64,000 bases of DNA from Crenobacter cavernae (GCF_003355495.1 NZ_CP031337.1:124001-188000), one strand, 5' to 3'. Numbered from the stretch's first letter, positions 26,048-35,022 are shown. Notes: generated by a model not told the origin, from the letters alone. Numbers and translations: made by a program.

Positions 26048-27391
26048 CTAGGCGTGCTCTGAAGCCGTCGCACTTTCCATTGCTTCATCGTTGCTCTGAA
26101 GTTTGTTGAGGCACAGGTTGGCCACGATGGCCACCAGCGTCCCCATGGTGATGCCGCTGTGCAGGAAGATGTTCGCAAGCTCGGGGAACCTGCTGAAAAC
26201 CGTCGGAACGAGCACCGGCATCATGCCGATGCCCAGCGCCAGCGCCACCACCATGCCGTTGCTGTTGCCGCGGTACTCGACCTCACCCAAGGTGCGGATA
26301 CCGGCGACGGCCACCATGCCGAACATCACGATCCCGGCGCCACCCAGCACCGGTTTCGGAACCGAAGCGACCACACCCGCCAGCTTCGGAAACAGGCCCA
26401 GTACGATCAGGATCACCCCGGCCATCGCCACGATGAAGCGGCTCTTGGCCCCGGTCACCCCGATCAGACCGACGTTCTGGGCGAACGCGGTGTACGGGAA
26501 GGTGTTGAACACCCCGCCGAGCACCGTGGAAAAACCATCGGCCAGCAAGCCCCGCTTCAGGGTTTCCTGATCGATCGGTTTCTCCACCATTGCACCGATC
26601 GCGAGCATGTCGGACATGGTCTCGATCATCGTCACCACCATCACCAGCGACAGGATCACGCACGGCACCACGTAGAACTCCGGCACGCCGAAGTTCATCG
26701 GGATCGGTACGCCGAGCCACGCAGTACGGCCGACTTCGTTGAAATCGGTCATGCCGAACAGCGAGGCGACCACCGTGCCGATCACCAGACCGGTGAGGAT
26801 GGCAATGTTCTTGAAAAAGCCGTGCGCCAGCCGGTAGATCAACAGGACCACCAGCAAGGTGAACAGGCCGATCGCCAGCGCGCCCATCGAACCGAAGCCC
26901 GGCATGGACGGGTGCCCCCCGCCCAGCCAGCCGACCGCGACCGGCATGATCGACAATCCGATCAGGGTAATGATCGACCCCATCACCACTTTCGGGAAAA
27001 AGCGCAGCAATTTGGCGATGAAAGGGCTGCACAGCATGGTGAAGATGCCCGAGGCGATCACCGCACCGTAGATGCCGGTCAGACCGTAGTCCTTACCGAT
27101 CAGGATCATCGGCGTCACCGCCGCGAAGGTACAGCCTTGCACCAGCGGCAGACGACAGCCGAATTTCCACAGTCCCACCGCCTGGATGATGGTGGCGATC
27201 CCGCACGCGAACAGGTCGGCGTTGATCAGGAACACCAGGTAATCGTGCGGCAGGTTCAGCGCGGTGCCCAGGATCAGCGGCACCGCGACCGCGCCGGCGT
27301 ACATCACCAGCACGTGCTGAAGGCCGTAGACAAACAACTGCCCTATCGGCAACACCTCGTCCACCGGGTGGACGGCCTGACTCTCTTCCAT
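26048..27391 (-). CDS. Xanthine/uric acid permease, NCS2 family
   Basis: A 447-residue inner-membrane proton symporter with about 12-14 hydrophobic segments. The NCS2 signature FAQNVGLIGVTGAKSR is present, as is the FVYGLQHVLVMYAGAVAVPL start seen in UapA/PbuX/XanQ-type carriers of xanthine and urate rather than uracil. It is first in the operon with xdhA-xdhB-xdhC, about 67 bases before xdhA, which supports xanthine or urate as cargo. The promoter proposed at 27526-27553 leaves a leader of about 125 bases. Confidence 0.92.
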   Translation of the reverse strand: MEESQAVHPVDEVLPIGQLFVYGLQHVLVMYAGAVAVPLILGTALNLPHDYLVFLINADLFACGIATIIQAVGLWKFGCRLPLVQGCTFAAVTPMILIGKDYGLTGIYGAVIASGIFTMLCSPFIAKLLRFFPKVVMGSIITLIGLSIMPVAVGWLGGGHPSMPGFGSMGALAIGLFTLLVVLLIYRLAHGFFKNIAILTGLVIGTVVASLFGMTDFNEVGRTAWLGVPIPMNFGVPEFYVVPCVILSLVMVVTMIETMSDMLAIGAMVEKPIDQETLKRGLLADGFSTVLGGVFNTFPYTAFAQNVGLIGVTGAKSRFIVAMAGVILIVLGLFPKLAGVVASVPKPVLGGAGIVMFGMVAVAGIRTLGEVEYRGNSNGMVVALALGIGMMPVLVPTVFSRFPELANIFLHSGITMGTLVAIVANLCLNKLQSNDEAMESATASEHA

Positions 27392-27525
27392 CGTTTCTCC
27401 ATTGCGACGCTAAGCGGCTTCTTGTCGAGCTGTTCCCGGCCTTGGGGCCGATGTTTCACTTATGGCTGTGGGACCGACGCCTGTGCTGCGTCGCGACCGC
27501 CGCGCATGCTGCAAACCGAAAGCAG

Positions 27526-27553
27526 ATTATAAAGGTCGTTTATTCCCCTTCAA
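27526..27553 (-). promoter_or_regulatory. Putative promoter of the permease-xdh operon
   Basis: On the minus strand TTGAAG (27548-27553) and a perfect TATAAT (27526-27531) are 16 bases apart. The start would be near 27519, leaving a leader of about 125 bases before the permease ATG with a small CGGCC/GGCCG hairpin. A second TATAAT sits about 40 bases further upstream without a good -35. Confidence 0.6.
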
Positions 27554-27600
27554 AAGAAGAAATTATACCGGAGCGCGTATCCGGTGCACTTCCGACGTGC

Positions 27601-28113
27601 TCAATCGAGCGCCGGAGCCGATTCGATGAGATAAACCTGCGACAGTTGCACCTCGTCGCAATTGTGGCCGGGGCCGCCGCGGTCGACGATGATGAAGTCG
27701 CCCTCGGTGCCCAGGGTCACCAGCGGGTGGTGCCAGGTACCGCGATGGTAGTTCACGCCCTGGTCGCCGCGCACGATGAAGGCTTTCAGCTGAGACTCAT
27801 CCGGCTGACCGTCTTCCTTAGCCGGGGCCACGGCGACGATGAACGGCGCGCCGCTGGTCGGGATGAAGGCCTGGCTGCCCAGCGGGTGGCGCTCGAGCAT
27901 CTTGACTTCGACCGGCAGGTGGAAGGCGTCGCCACGGCACATGCTGATGATGGGCAGGCCGCCCTCGCCGGTCACTTCGACGCGGCCGAGGTTGTGGAAA
28001 CGCTTGGTGGTACCGTTGTTGATCGGAAACCATTCGCTGCCATCGATCTGGATCACGTCGCCGAATGGGGCGAACGCGTCCTTGGTCAGCAGTTCAAGTT
28101 TCAGTGCGGACAT
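27601..28113 (-). CDS. allA: Ureidoglycolate lyase
   Basis: A 170-residue cupin enzyme splitting ureidoglycolate into glyoxylate and urea. Family landmarks: FAPFGDVIQ, FHNLGRVEV, MLERHPLGSQAFIP, and GVNYHRGTWHHPL (metal-binding His residues). Full length. It is third-to-last in the row puuE-uraD-alc-allA, all on the minus strand, and performs the step after allantoicase, so the order of genes follows the order of reactions. A hairpin of 12 base pairs separates it from alc. Confidence 0.95.
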   Translation of the reverse strand: MSALKLELLTKDAFAPFGDVIQIDGSEWFPINNGTTKRFHNLGRVEVTGEGGLPIISMCRGDAFHLPVEVKMLERHPLGSQAFIPTSGAPFIVAVAPAKEDGQPDESQLKAFIVRGDQGVNYHRGTWHHPLVTLGTEGDFIIVDRGGPGHNCDEVQLSQVYLIESAPALD

Positions 28114-28146
28114 ATTGTCTCCTCGCTACTCTTTTGTTTTAGCCGA

Positions 28147-28174
28147 AGCCCCGTCCGGCGGACCGGACGGGGCT
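28147..28174 (-). terminator. Intercistronic hairpin between alc and allA
   Basis: AGCCCCGTCCGG (28147-28158) pairs perfectly with CCGGACGGGGCT (28163-28174). The T-run after it on the minus strand is poor, so it may be a partial terminator or an mRNA-stability element. Confidence 0.55.
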
Positions 28175-28203
28175 AGGCGTCTCGACATCAAGCGACCGGC
28201 CGA

Positions 28204-29244
28204 TTATTTGGCCAGTTTACCCCAGATGCGCAGGCGGCTCACGCCACCGTCCGGGAAGATGTTCAGGCGCACGTGGGTCACCGGACCGATGTCGCGGATC
28301 TGTTCGGCGCCGTAGTAGTGCTGCTTGTCCATCTCGGTCTTCTGCTCCGGCAGCAGCGTGTCCCAGAACATCGCCTGGGTCACGATCGACTGGTCGGTGC
28401 TGTTGGTCACGTAGGCGGCCTGGATCGACACGCGGTCCGGGTAGTTGCCCTTGAAGTGGGCGGTGTCGACTTCGATCTTCTCGACGACGGCGGCGTGGCC
28501 CAGCTCGACGATGCACCAGTCGTTGCCCGGCTCGCGGCGGCGGCGGGTTTCCCAGCCGTCACCCATGTTGACGCCGCGGCCCGGCATCACCAGGCGGAAC
28601 GGCACGCCGAAGTGCGCGTTGTTGTAGGCGACGATGCGGCCGCCGTTCTCCAGCGCGGACACTTCGATCACTTCGTCGGCGCCTTTTTTGTCCCAGTCGC
28701 ACTGCGGCTGACCGTAGACGCGGAAGCGGGCCACACCGCCGTCCGGGTAGATGTGCAGGCGCAGGTGGGTCCACGGACGCTCGCCGGAGATCTCGATGAA
28801 GTGGTGCGAGTGGCCGTTCAGCGAGGTGGTGGCGACGATTTCGGTCCACTCGGTGGCTTCGGTCGGATCGGTTTCGCTATAGCAGGCTTCAACCGAGGCC
28901 GCCGGCGGGAAGTTGCCGGTGAAGTGGCTGGTCTCGATGTCGAAGCCCTTGATCACGCCGGCGAGGCCGAGCTTGACGATGGCGAAGTCGTGACCGCCGT
29001 TGCGGCGGCGACGGGTTTCCCAGCCGTCCATCCATTTGCCGTGGTCGTCGAACTTGCCGACGATGAACACCGGCTCGGACGCCTGCAGCATGCGCTCGGC
29101 CGGAGCGAACCATTCGTCGGTGCAGAACAGCACCTTGGCGCCGAAGTCTTCGTGGGCCAGGTTGGTGTAGCGCGTGGCGAACTCGGGGGCGTCGACGGCC
29201 GGGGCGTTGATGACGGTACCGACCGGTGCATTAGGTGCAGCCAT
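28204..29244 (-). CDS. alc: Allantoicase
   Basis: A 346-residue protein made of two jelly-roll repeats, each with the GWETRRRR element (one near residue 70, one near 235, in DGWETRRRRNGGHD and GDGWETRRRREPGND). Allantoicase hydrolyses allantoate to ureidoglycolate and urea. The internal duplication is the normal architecture of the family. The pair alc plus allA shows that this organism uses the urea-releasing route rather than the ammonia-releasing allC route. Confidence 0.95.
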   Translation of the reverse strand: MAAPNAPVGTVINAPAVDAPEFATRYTNLAHEDFGAKVLFCTDEWFAPAERMLQASEPVFIVGKFDDHGKWMDGWETRRRRNGGHDFAIVKLGLAGVIKGFDIETSHFTGNFPPAASVEACYSETDPTEATEWTEIVATTSLNGHSHHFIEISGERPWTHLRLHIYPDGGVARFRVYGQPQCDWDKKGADEVIEVSALENGGRIVAYNNAHFGVPFRLVMPGRGVNMGDGWETRRRREPGNDWCIVELGHAAVVEKIEVDTAHFKGNYPDRVSIQAAYVTNSTDQSIVTQAMFWDTLLPEQKTEMDKQHYYGAEQIRDIGPVTHVRLNIFPDGGVSRLRIWGKLAK

Positions 29245-29282
29245 TGTCTTCTCCTCAATGAATTGTTAGGGGCTGGGGCGAT

Positions 29283-29316
29283 AGCTCGGCCAACCCTTGG
29301 AAAGGTTGGCCGAGGG
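29283..29316. terminator. Hairpin from an inverted pair of the DUS-like word between uraD and alc
   Basis: CTCGGCCAAC (29285-29294) and GTTGGCCGAG (29305-29314) form a stem of about ten pairs with extra CC/GG. T follows on the plus strand only; on the minus strand, where the genes are read, there is no T-run, so it would be a weak terminator at most. Confidence 0.6.
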
Positions 29317-29318
29317 TT

Positions 29319-29837
29319 TTAGACCGTGATCAGATCGTTGAGGCGGAAGCCGCCGATCTTGTAGATCTGGGACAGGCTCTCGGCGCGCTCCTGTTCGACG
29401 TTCAGGCCGTAGCGGCGTTCGAATTCGGCGATGATGCCGTGGCGGTCGTAGCCGCGCACCGCGAGGATGAACGGGAAGCCGAACTTGGCGTTGTAGTCGG
29501 CGTTCAGACGCGTCAGCTTCTCGAACTCTTCCGGCGTGCACTTGTCGAGGCCGGCGCCGGCCTGCTCGTGCGTCGACTCTTCGGTCAGCTCGCCGCGCAC
29601 CGCGGCCTTGCCGGCCAGTTCCGGGTGGGCGCGGATCAGCTTCAGCTGCGCCTCGACGCCGGCCTTCTCGATCGCCGAGATCATCGCTTCGTGCAGTTCC
29701 CGGATGGTCAGGAACGGGCGGTCGCCGACGACGGTTTCCGGCACCCACGGCGAGTGCTCGAAGATGCCGCCGAGCTCGAAGACAAACTCGTCCTTCGGCA
29801 GTTCGTTCAGGGCTTTCAGGCTAATGGTAGTGCTCAT
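29319..29837 (-). CDS. uraD: 2-oxo-4-hydroxy-4-carboxy-5-ureidoimidazoline decarboxylase
   Basis: A 172-residue helical enzyme, OHCU decarboxylase, which makes S-allantoin from the HIU hydrolase product. It shows FEHSPWVPE, the catalytic His in LIRAHPELAGKAA, and FGFPFILAVRG, all diagnostic. It lies three bases after puuE. With uraH and puuD (divergent side) it completes urate to allantoin. Confidence 0.96.
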   Translation of the reverse strand: MSTTISLKALNELPKDEFVFELGGIFEHSPWVPETVVGDRPFLTIRELHEAMISAIEKAGVEAQLKLIRAHPELAGKAAVRGELTEESTHEQAGAGLDKCTPEEFEKLTRLNADYNAKFGFPFILAVRGYDRHGIIAEFERRYGLNVEQERAESLSQIYKIGGFRLNDLITV

Positions 29838-29840
29838 TTC

Positions 29841-30773
29841 TTATTCTCCCTTCGGCTGGTACGGGTGGTTCTCGGCCCAATGGTTGGCGATGTCGACGCG
29901 GCGGGCGATCCACACCTTGTCGTGGCTGGCGACGTAATCGAGGAAGCGCTGGAAGGCGGCGAAGCGGCCCGGGCGACCCAGGAGGCGGCAGTGCATGCCG
30001 ATCGACAGCATCTTCGGCGTGTGTTCGCCCTCGGCGTACAGCACATCGAACGCGTCCTTCAGATACTGATAGAAGTGTTCGCCGGTGTTGAAGCCCTGCG
30101 GGGTCGCGAAGCGCATGTCGTTGGTGTCGAGGGTGTACGGCACGACCAGGTGCGGCTTCTTCGAGCCGTCCGACAGCTCGACCTCGGTCCAGAACGGCAG
30201 GTCGTCGCCGTAGTAGTCGGCGTCGTAGCTCAGCTCGCCCTGCTCGGCCACCAGCTGGCGGGTGTTCGGGCTGTCGCGGCCGGTGTACCAGCCTTTCGGC
30301 GTGATGCCGGTCAGCTCCTTGATGAGCTGCATCGCCTCGCGCATGTGCTCGCGCTCGATTTCCTTGTCCATGCTCTGGTAGTGGATCCACTTCAGGCCGT
30401 GGCAGGCGATCTCGTGGCCGCCGTCGACGAAGGCGCGGGTCACTTCCGGATGACGCTGCAGCGCGGTCGCCACGCCGAAGATGGTCAGCGGCCAGCCGCG
30501 CTTCTCGAACGCGTCGAGAATGCGCCACACGCCGGCGCGCGAGCCGTATTCGTAGATCGACTCCATCGACATATGACGCGCTTCGTAAGCGGCGGCACCG
30601 ACGATCTCGGACAGGAACTGCTCGGACGCCTTGTCGCCGTGCAGCACGCAGTTCTCGCCGCCCTCCTCGTAGTTGAGGACGAACTGCAGCGCCACGCGAG
30701 CGTTGCCCGGCCAGTTGGCCTTCGGAATGTTGCGACCGTAGCCGATCAGGTCGCGCGGGTAATTGGCAGACAT
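29841..30773 (-). CDS. puuE: Allantoinase PuuE
   Basis: A 310-residue member of the polysaccharide-deacetylase (CE4-like) fold; PuuE is the bacterial allantoinase unrelated to amidohydrolase-type AllB. Signature stretches: YPRDLIGYGRNIPKANWPG, FVLNYEEGGENCVLHGD, EIACHGLKWIHYQ, and YTGRDSPNTRQLV. It converts allantoin to allantoate in the cytoplasm. First enzyme gene after the GntR regulator (18 bases downstream) and tightly followed by uraD. Confidence 0.95.
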   Translation of the reverse strand: MSANYPRDLIGYGRNIPKANWPGNARVALQFVLNYEEGGENCVLHGDKASEQFLSEIVGAAAYEARHMSMESIYEYGSRAGVWRILDAFEKRGWPLTIFGVATALQRHPEVTRAFVDGGHEIACHGLKWIHYQSMDKEIEREHMREAMQLIKELTGITPKGWYTGRDSPNTRQLVAEQGELSYDADYYGDDLPFWTEVELSDGSKKPHLVVPYTLDTNDMRFATPQGFNTGEHFYQYLKDAFDVLYAEGEHTPKMLSIGMHCRLLGRPGRFAAFQRFLDYVASHDKVWIARRVDIANHWAENHPYQPKGE

Positions 30774-30791
30774 GCTTCCTCCCAGTCTTAT

Positions 30792-31547
30792 TTAACGTTT
30801 GAAGGTGAAAACCGCCCTCAAATCGGATTGGATTTCTTCGTCGGTCAGGCGCAGGCGCTGCTCGCAGTCCTGCAGGTGGTGATGCATGGCGGCGAGCGCG
30901 GCGTCGAGGTCGCGCACGGCCAGGCAATCGAGGATGGTGTCGTGCTCGTCGAAGGAGCAGGCGCTGCGGCCGGGCACGTCGTAAAGCGCGATGATCAGCG
31001 AGGTGCGGCTGGTGAGGCCGCGCATCAGGTCGGTCAGCACCGCGTTCTCGGCCGACTGCGCGAGCTTGACGTGGAAATGGTTCGACAGGCGGATCCAGGT
31101 GCTGCGGTCGCCGCTGGCGAAAGCGTCGCGCTCCTCGTCGACCAGGCGGCGCATCGACGCCAGCCGCGACTCGAGGTCGGGCATGCCCATCAGCTTCTTG
31201 AGGATGGCGCCCTCGACCATACGGCGCGCCTCGAAGATGTCGTGCGTTTCCTTGACGTCGGGCATCGCGACGAAGGCACCGCGGTTGGGCTGGATATCCA
31301 CGATCTCGTCGTGGGCGAGCTTGGCGAGCGCCGCGCGCACCATGCTGCGCGAGCAGTGGAACACGTCGCACAACACGGCCTCGGTCAGCTTGACGCCGGG
31401 CAGCAGACGCTGGTCGATGACCGCGTCGAGAATTTCCGCATAAATACGGTCGACCTCGTTAAGAGGTTCGCCATCGAGGACTGAACCGTCCCAAACGGAC
31501 TTTTCGGGCCGGATACCGGGCACCGCTGGCGCTTCATTGGGCGTCAT
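30792..31547 (-). CDS. GntR-family regulator (FCD/FadR type) of purine catabolism
   Basis: A 251-residue regulator. A winged helix-turn-helix at about residues 40-105 (LLPGVKLTEAVLCDVFHCSRSMVRAALAKL region) is followed by an all-helical FCD ligand domain. It heads the minus-strand row puuE-uraD-alc-allA and faces uraH-puuD across a 170-base gap that holds two copies of a TTGTTGACAATT operator, so it probably represses both directions and responds to a purine-pathway intermediate (inferred; ligand unknown). Confidence 0.88.
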   Translation of the reverse strand: MTPNEAPAVPGIRPEKSVWDGSVLDGEPLNEVDRIYAEILDAVIDQRLLPGVKLTEAVLCDVFHCSRSMVRAALAKLAHDEIVDIQPNRGAFVAMPDVKETHDIFEARRMVEGAILKKLMGMPDLESRLASMRRLVDEERDAFASGDRSTWIRLSNHFHVKLAQSAENAVLTDLMRGLTSRTSLIIALYDVPGRSACSFDEHDTILDCLAVRDLDAALAAMHHHLQDCEQRLRLTDEEIQSDLRAVFTFKR

Positions 31548-31594
31548 CGTTTGGTCTCACTAATTTCCGGGATGCGGGAATTGTTTCCAAAATT

Positions 31595-31651
31595 TTGTTG
31601 ACAATTATTGGAGCCACGGGCGAATATCGTCAACACAAATTGTTGACAATT
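31595..31651. promoter_or_regulatory. Twin operators and promoter between gntR and uraH
   Basis: The 12-mer TTGTTGACAATT occurs twice (31595-31606 and 31640-31651), 45 bases apart; the second sits in the inverted repeat AATTGT..ACAATT and next to GTCAAC/GTTGAC half-sites. The first contains TTGACA (31599-31604), which with GAATAT (31622-31627) 17 bases later makes a forward promoter. The site is where a GntR protein would bind to control both divergent operons. Confidence 0.7.
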
Positions 31652-31717
31652 TTTGCTCCGAAGCAACATGGCTGCAACGGAACGAGAGTTAAATATTCAA
31701 TAAGAGGAGAGAACCTC

Positions 31718-32071
31718 ATGGGAAAACTGACTACCCACGTGCTTGACACGATGCACGGCAAGCCCGCTTCCGACGTCGCCATCAAGGTATTCCGCGTCGA
31801 GAACGAGGTGCGCACCCAGGTGGCCGCCAGCGAAACCAACAGCGACGGCCGCGTCACCCAGCCGCTGCTCGAAGGCGACGCGCTGACAGCAGGCGTTTAT
31901 GAAATCCAGTTCCACGTGGGCGAATACTTCGCGCGCAAGGGCGTGAGCCTGCCCGAGCCGCGCTTCGTGGACGTGGTGGTGTTGCGCTTCGGCATCAGCA
32001 CCCCCAGCGAGCACTACCACGTGCCGCTGGTCGTGACGCCGTGGACCTACTCGACCTATCGCGGCAGCTGA
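31718..32071 (+). CDS. uraH: 5-hydroxyisourate hydrolase
   Basis: A 117-residue transthyretin-like enzyme hydrolysing 5-hydroxyisourate to OHCU. The N-terminal LTTHVLDTMHGKPA and the C-terminal tetrapeptide YRGS are the two family signatures; catalytic His and Arg lie in these and in the VFRVENEVRT region. The ATG at 31718 has AAGAGGAGAG upstream; the longer in-frame start lies in the operator. First gene of the uraH-puuD pair, divergent from gntR. Confidence 0.96.
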   Translation: MGKLTTHVLDTMHGKPASDVAIKVFRVENEVRTQVAASETNSDGRVTQPLLEGDALTAGVYEIQFHVGEYFARKGVSLPEPRFVDVVVLRFGISTPSEHYHVPLVVTPWTYSTYRGS

Positions 32072-32123
32072 ATTCAACACGCGCGTACGACGTGTGATGC
32101 AACACTTGGAGACATTGATCTAA

Positions 32124-33419
32124 ATGGAAAACTACCTGCTTGACTGGGCCAACCTGCTGCTGCGCTGGTTGCATGTAATCGCCGCGATCTCGTGGATCGG
32201 CGAGTCGATCTACTTCGTGATGCTCGACAACGGCCTGCACAAGCCGAAAGACGAAGCGTCGATCAAACGCGGCGTGTTCGGCGAAATGTTCGCCGTGCAC
32301 GGCGGCGGCTTCTACCACAGCCAGAAATACCTGACCAACCCGCCGTTCGAATTGAACGAAGACGTGCACTGGTCGTACTGGAAGTCGTACACGACCTGGC
32401 TGTCCGGCTTCGCGCTGTTCGCGCTCTTGTATCTGGCCAACGCCAGCATCTACCTGGTCGACCCGGCCAAGATGGAACTGTCCGGCGCCGCCGCGTCCGC
32501 GATCGCCGTGGGCTTCCTGGTCGGCGGTTGGATCGTCTACGACGGCCTGTGCCGCCTGATCAGCCCGACCATGAACCGCGACGGCCTCTTGAGTATCGCA
32601 GTCGCTGTCATGGTCATCGGCGTCGCCTACGCGACCAGCCTGATCTTCCAGGGCCGCGCCGCCTTCCTGATCACCGGCGCCGTGATGGCCACGTCGATGT
32701 CGGCCAACGTGTTCTTCTGGATCATCCCGGGCCAGCGCCGCATGTTCAACGACATCAAGGCCGGCCGTACGCCTAACCCGCTGGACGGCAAGCGCGGCAA
32801 GCAGCGCTCGGTGCACAACACCTACTTCACGCTGCCGGTCGTGTTCCTGATGATCAGCAACCACTACGCGTTCAGCTACAGCCACGAATACGCGTGGGTG
32901 ATCATGGCGCTGATCATCGTGTCCGGCGCGCTGATCCGTCAGTTCTTCGTGCTGATGCACGCCGGCAAGAAACTGTACGCGCTGCCGGCCGCCGGCACCG
33001 CCGTGATCGTCGCCGCGCTGTTCGTCGGTGCGCCGCAACAAGCGCTGGAACAGCCGGCCGTCGCCCAGACCGCCGCACCGGCCGTCGCCGAGGCTTCTGC
33101 TCCGGCTGCTGGCGAAGCTTCCGCCCCGGCCGCTGCGACCGCCGCAGCACCGGCCGCCACCGCCGGCGTGAACTACGCCCAAGTGCACGAAGTGATGGAG
33201 AAACGCTGCGTAGCCTGCCACGCGGCCAAGCCGACACAACCCGGCTTCGCCGCCGCCCCGGCCGGCCTCGTGCTCGACCAGGAAAGCGTGGTGCGCGCCA
33301 ATGCGGCCCGCATCAACACCGCGGTGAAATCGAAGTACATGCCGCTCGGCAACATGACCCAGATGACCGACGAAGAACGTGTGATCGTCGATCAGTGGGT
33401 GAGCGCAGGCGCGAAGTAA
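32124..33419 (+). CDS. puuD: Membrane urate oxidase PuuD with C-terminal cytochrome c domain
   Basis: A 431-residue protein. Residues 1-300 form a membrane domain with about eight hydrophobic segments and the motifs LRWLHVIAAISWIGESIYF and HGGGFYHSQKY. Residues 300-350 are an Ala/Pro-rich linker, and the end carries a heme-binding CVACH with a Met-rich distal side (KSKYMPLGNMTQM). PuuD is the known cytochrome-linked urate oxidase, passing electrons to the respiratory chain rather than making hydrogen peroxide. It replaces soluble uricase here and follows uraH directly. Ends at the hairpin 33431-33454. Confidence 0.93.
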   Translation: MENYLLDWANLLLRWLHVIAAISWIGESIYFVMLDNGLHKPKDEASIKRGVFGEMFAVHGGGFYHSQKYLTNPPFELNEDVHWSYWKSYTTWLSGFALFALLYLANASIYLVDPAKMELSGAAASAIAVGFLVGGWIVYDGLCRLISPTMNRDGLLSIAVAVMVIGVAYATSLIFQGRAAFLITGAVMATSMSANVFFWIIPGQRRMFNDIKAGRTPNPLDGKRGKQRSVHNTYFTLPVVFLMISNHYAFSYSHEYAWVIMALIIVSGALIRQFFVLMHAGKKLYALPAAGTAVIVAALFVGAPQQALEQPAVAQTAAPAVAEASAPAAGEASAPAAATAAAPAATAGVNYAQVHEVMEKRCVACHAAKPTQPGFAAAPAGLVLDQESVVRANAARINTAVKSKYMPLGNMTQMTDEERVIVDQWVSAGAK

Positions 33420-33430
33420 CCCTGTACGGA

Positions 33431-33454
33431 AAGCCGGCGCAAGCCGGCTTTTTT
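33431..33454 (+). terminator. Terminator after puuD
   Basis: AAGCCGGC and GCCGGCTT pair across GCAA and are followed by TTTT. It separates puuD from pyk 26 bases later, so pyk may depend on read-through or its own start signal. Confidence 0.85.
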
Positions 33455-33480
33455 CACAAGCACAAGAGGAGACATAGAGC

Positions 33481-34911
33481 ATGTTCAGAGGCACCAAGAT
33501 CGTCGCGACGCTCGGCCCGGCCAGCAACACCCTGGAAACCTTGCAGAATATGATTGCCGCGGGCGTCAACGTCGCCCGCCTCAACTTCTCGCACGGCAAG
33601 CCCGAGGACCACATCGGTCGCGCGCAAATGATCCGCCAGGCGGCCGACAACGTCGGTACCTGCGTCGGCATCCTCGCCGACCTGCAAGGTCCGAAGATCC
33701 GTGTCGGCAAGTTCGCGGACGGTCCGATCATGCTCGTGAAGGGGGAACAATTCGTGCTCGACGCCGAGTGCGAACTGGGCAACCAGCACACCGTCGGCCT
33801 CGACTACAAAGACCTGCCTAACGACGTCGACACCGGCGCGGTGCTGCTGCTCGACGACGGCAAGATCGTGCTCGACGTCGATCGCGTCGAGGGCGCCAAG
33901 ATCTTCACCACCGTGCGCGTCGGCGGCAAGCTGTCGAACAACAAGGGCATCAACCAGCAAGGCGGCGGCCTGTCCGCCCCGGCGCTGACCGACAAGGACA
34001 AGGAAGACCTGAAGACCGCGATCGCGCTGCAAGCCGACTACATCGCCGTCTCCTTCCCGAAGCACGCCGCCGACATGGAAGAGGCGCGCGAACTGGTGAA
34101 GGCCGCCGGCGGCCACGCGCTCTTGGTCGCCAAGATCGAACGCTGCGAAGCGATCGACAAGCTCGAGGAGATCCTCGACGCGTCCGACGGCATCATGGTC
34201 GCGCGCGGCGACCTCGCGGTCGAAGTCGGCGACGCCGCGGTGCCGGCGCTGCAAAAGCGCATGATCCGCCTGGCGCGAGAGCGCAACAAGTTCGTGATCA
34301 CCGCGACGCAGATGATGGAATCGATGATCACGAGCCCGGTGCCGACCCGCGCCGAGGTGTCCGACGTCGCCAACGCCGTGCTCGACGGCACCGACGCGGT
34401 GATGCTGTCGGCCGAGACCGCCGCCGGCGACTACCCGGTCGAGACCGTCGAGGCGATGGCGCGCGTGTGCGTCGCCGCCGAGCAGTCGTACGCGAACTCG
34501 TTCGACCTCGAGCTTCTGAACCGCGAGCAGAACAACATCGACCAGTCGATCGCGATGGCGACGCTGTTCACCGCACAGCACCTGAAGGTGAAGGCGATCG
34601 CCGCGCTGACGCAGTCCGGCTCGACCGCGTTGTGGATGAGCCGCGTCGACTCCGGCGTGCCGATCTACGCGGTGACGCCGGAAGAGTCGACCCGTCGCAA
34701 GGTCAGCGTGTTCCGCGACGTGTTCCCGATGATGACCGGCGCGATCGCCACCAGCCGGGAAGCGGCGCTGGCGCAGGCCGAACAGGCGCTGCTCGAGCGC
34801 GGTGCGGTCGAAAAGGGCGACCTGCTGTTGATGACCATCGGCGAGAAACTCGGCAAGCCGGGCGCGACCAACAACATGCTGATCGTGCGCGTGGGCGAAC
34901 AGCAGCCGTAA
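33481..34911 (+). CDS. pyk: Pyruvate kinase
   Basis: A 476-residue glycolytic enzyme making pyruvate and ATP from phosphoenolpyruvate. Landmarks: TKIVATLGPASNTLETL at the start, NVARLNFSHGK, ADLQGPKIRVG, the Mg/K site MVARGDLAVEVG and ATQMMESMI. Normal length for PykA-type enzymes. In pseudomonads pyk stands next to the gcl-hyi-glxR-ttuD set; here it follows the urate genes and lies about 12 kb from that set, with the metal-resistance region between. Ends at the strong terminator 34934-34961. Confidence 0.96.
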   Translation: MFRGTKIVATLGPASNTLETLQNMIAAGVNVARLNFSHGKPEDHIGRAQMIRQAADNVGTCVGILADLQGPKIRVGKFADGPIMLVKGEQFVLDAECELGNQHTVGLDYKDLPNDVDTGAVLLLDDGKIVLDVDRVEGAKIFTTVRVGGKLSNNKGINQQGGGLSAPALTDKDKEDLKTAIALQADYIAVSFPKHAADMEEARELVKAAGGHALLVAKIERCEAIDKLEEILDASDGIMVARGDLAVEVGDAAVPALQKRMIRLARERNKFVITATQMMESMITSPVPTRAEVSDVANAVLDGTDAVMLSAETAAGDYPVETVEAMARVCVAAEQSYANSFDLELLNREQNNIDQSIAMATLFTAQHLKVKAIAALTQSGSTALWMSRVDSGVPIYAVTPEESTRRKVSVFRDVFPMMTGAIATSREAALAQAEQALLERGAVEKGDLLLMTIGEKLGKPGATNNMLIVRVGEQQP

Positions 34912-34933
34912 GGCTTACGGCCAGACATAAGCA

Positions 34934-34961
34934 GGGCGGGGATTTCCCCGCCCTTTTTTTT
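34934..34961 (+). terminator. Terminator after pyk
   Basis: GGGCGGGG and CCCCGCCC pair around ATTT and are followed by eight T. Confidence 0.93.
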
Positions 34962-35022
34962 GTGCCTGCCAGCGACGAACAAGCGCCCCGCTCCGCCGAT
35001 TCTTGGAAAGCAAGGCGCGAGG

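Noticed and set aside
17071..32710. Near matches to the DUS-like word such as GTCGGCCAAC (17071, 32699) and CTCGGCCAG
   Set aside because: One-mismatch words are expected by chance in GC-rich coding DNA, so only exact 9-mers were counted.
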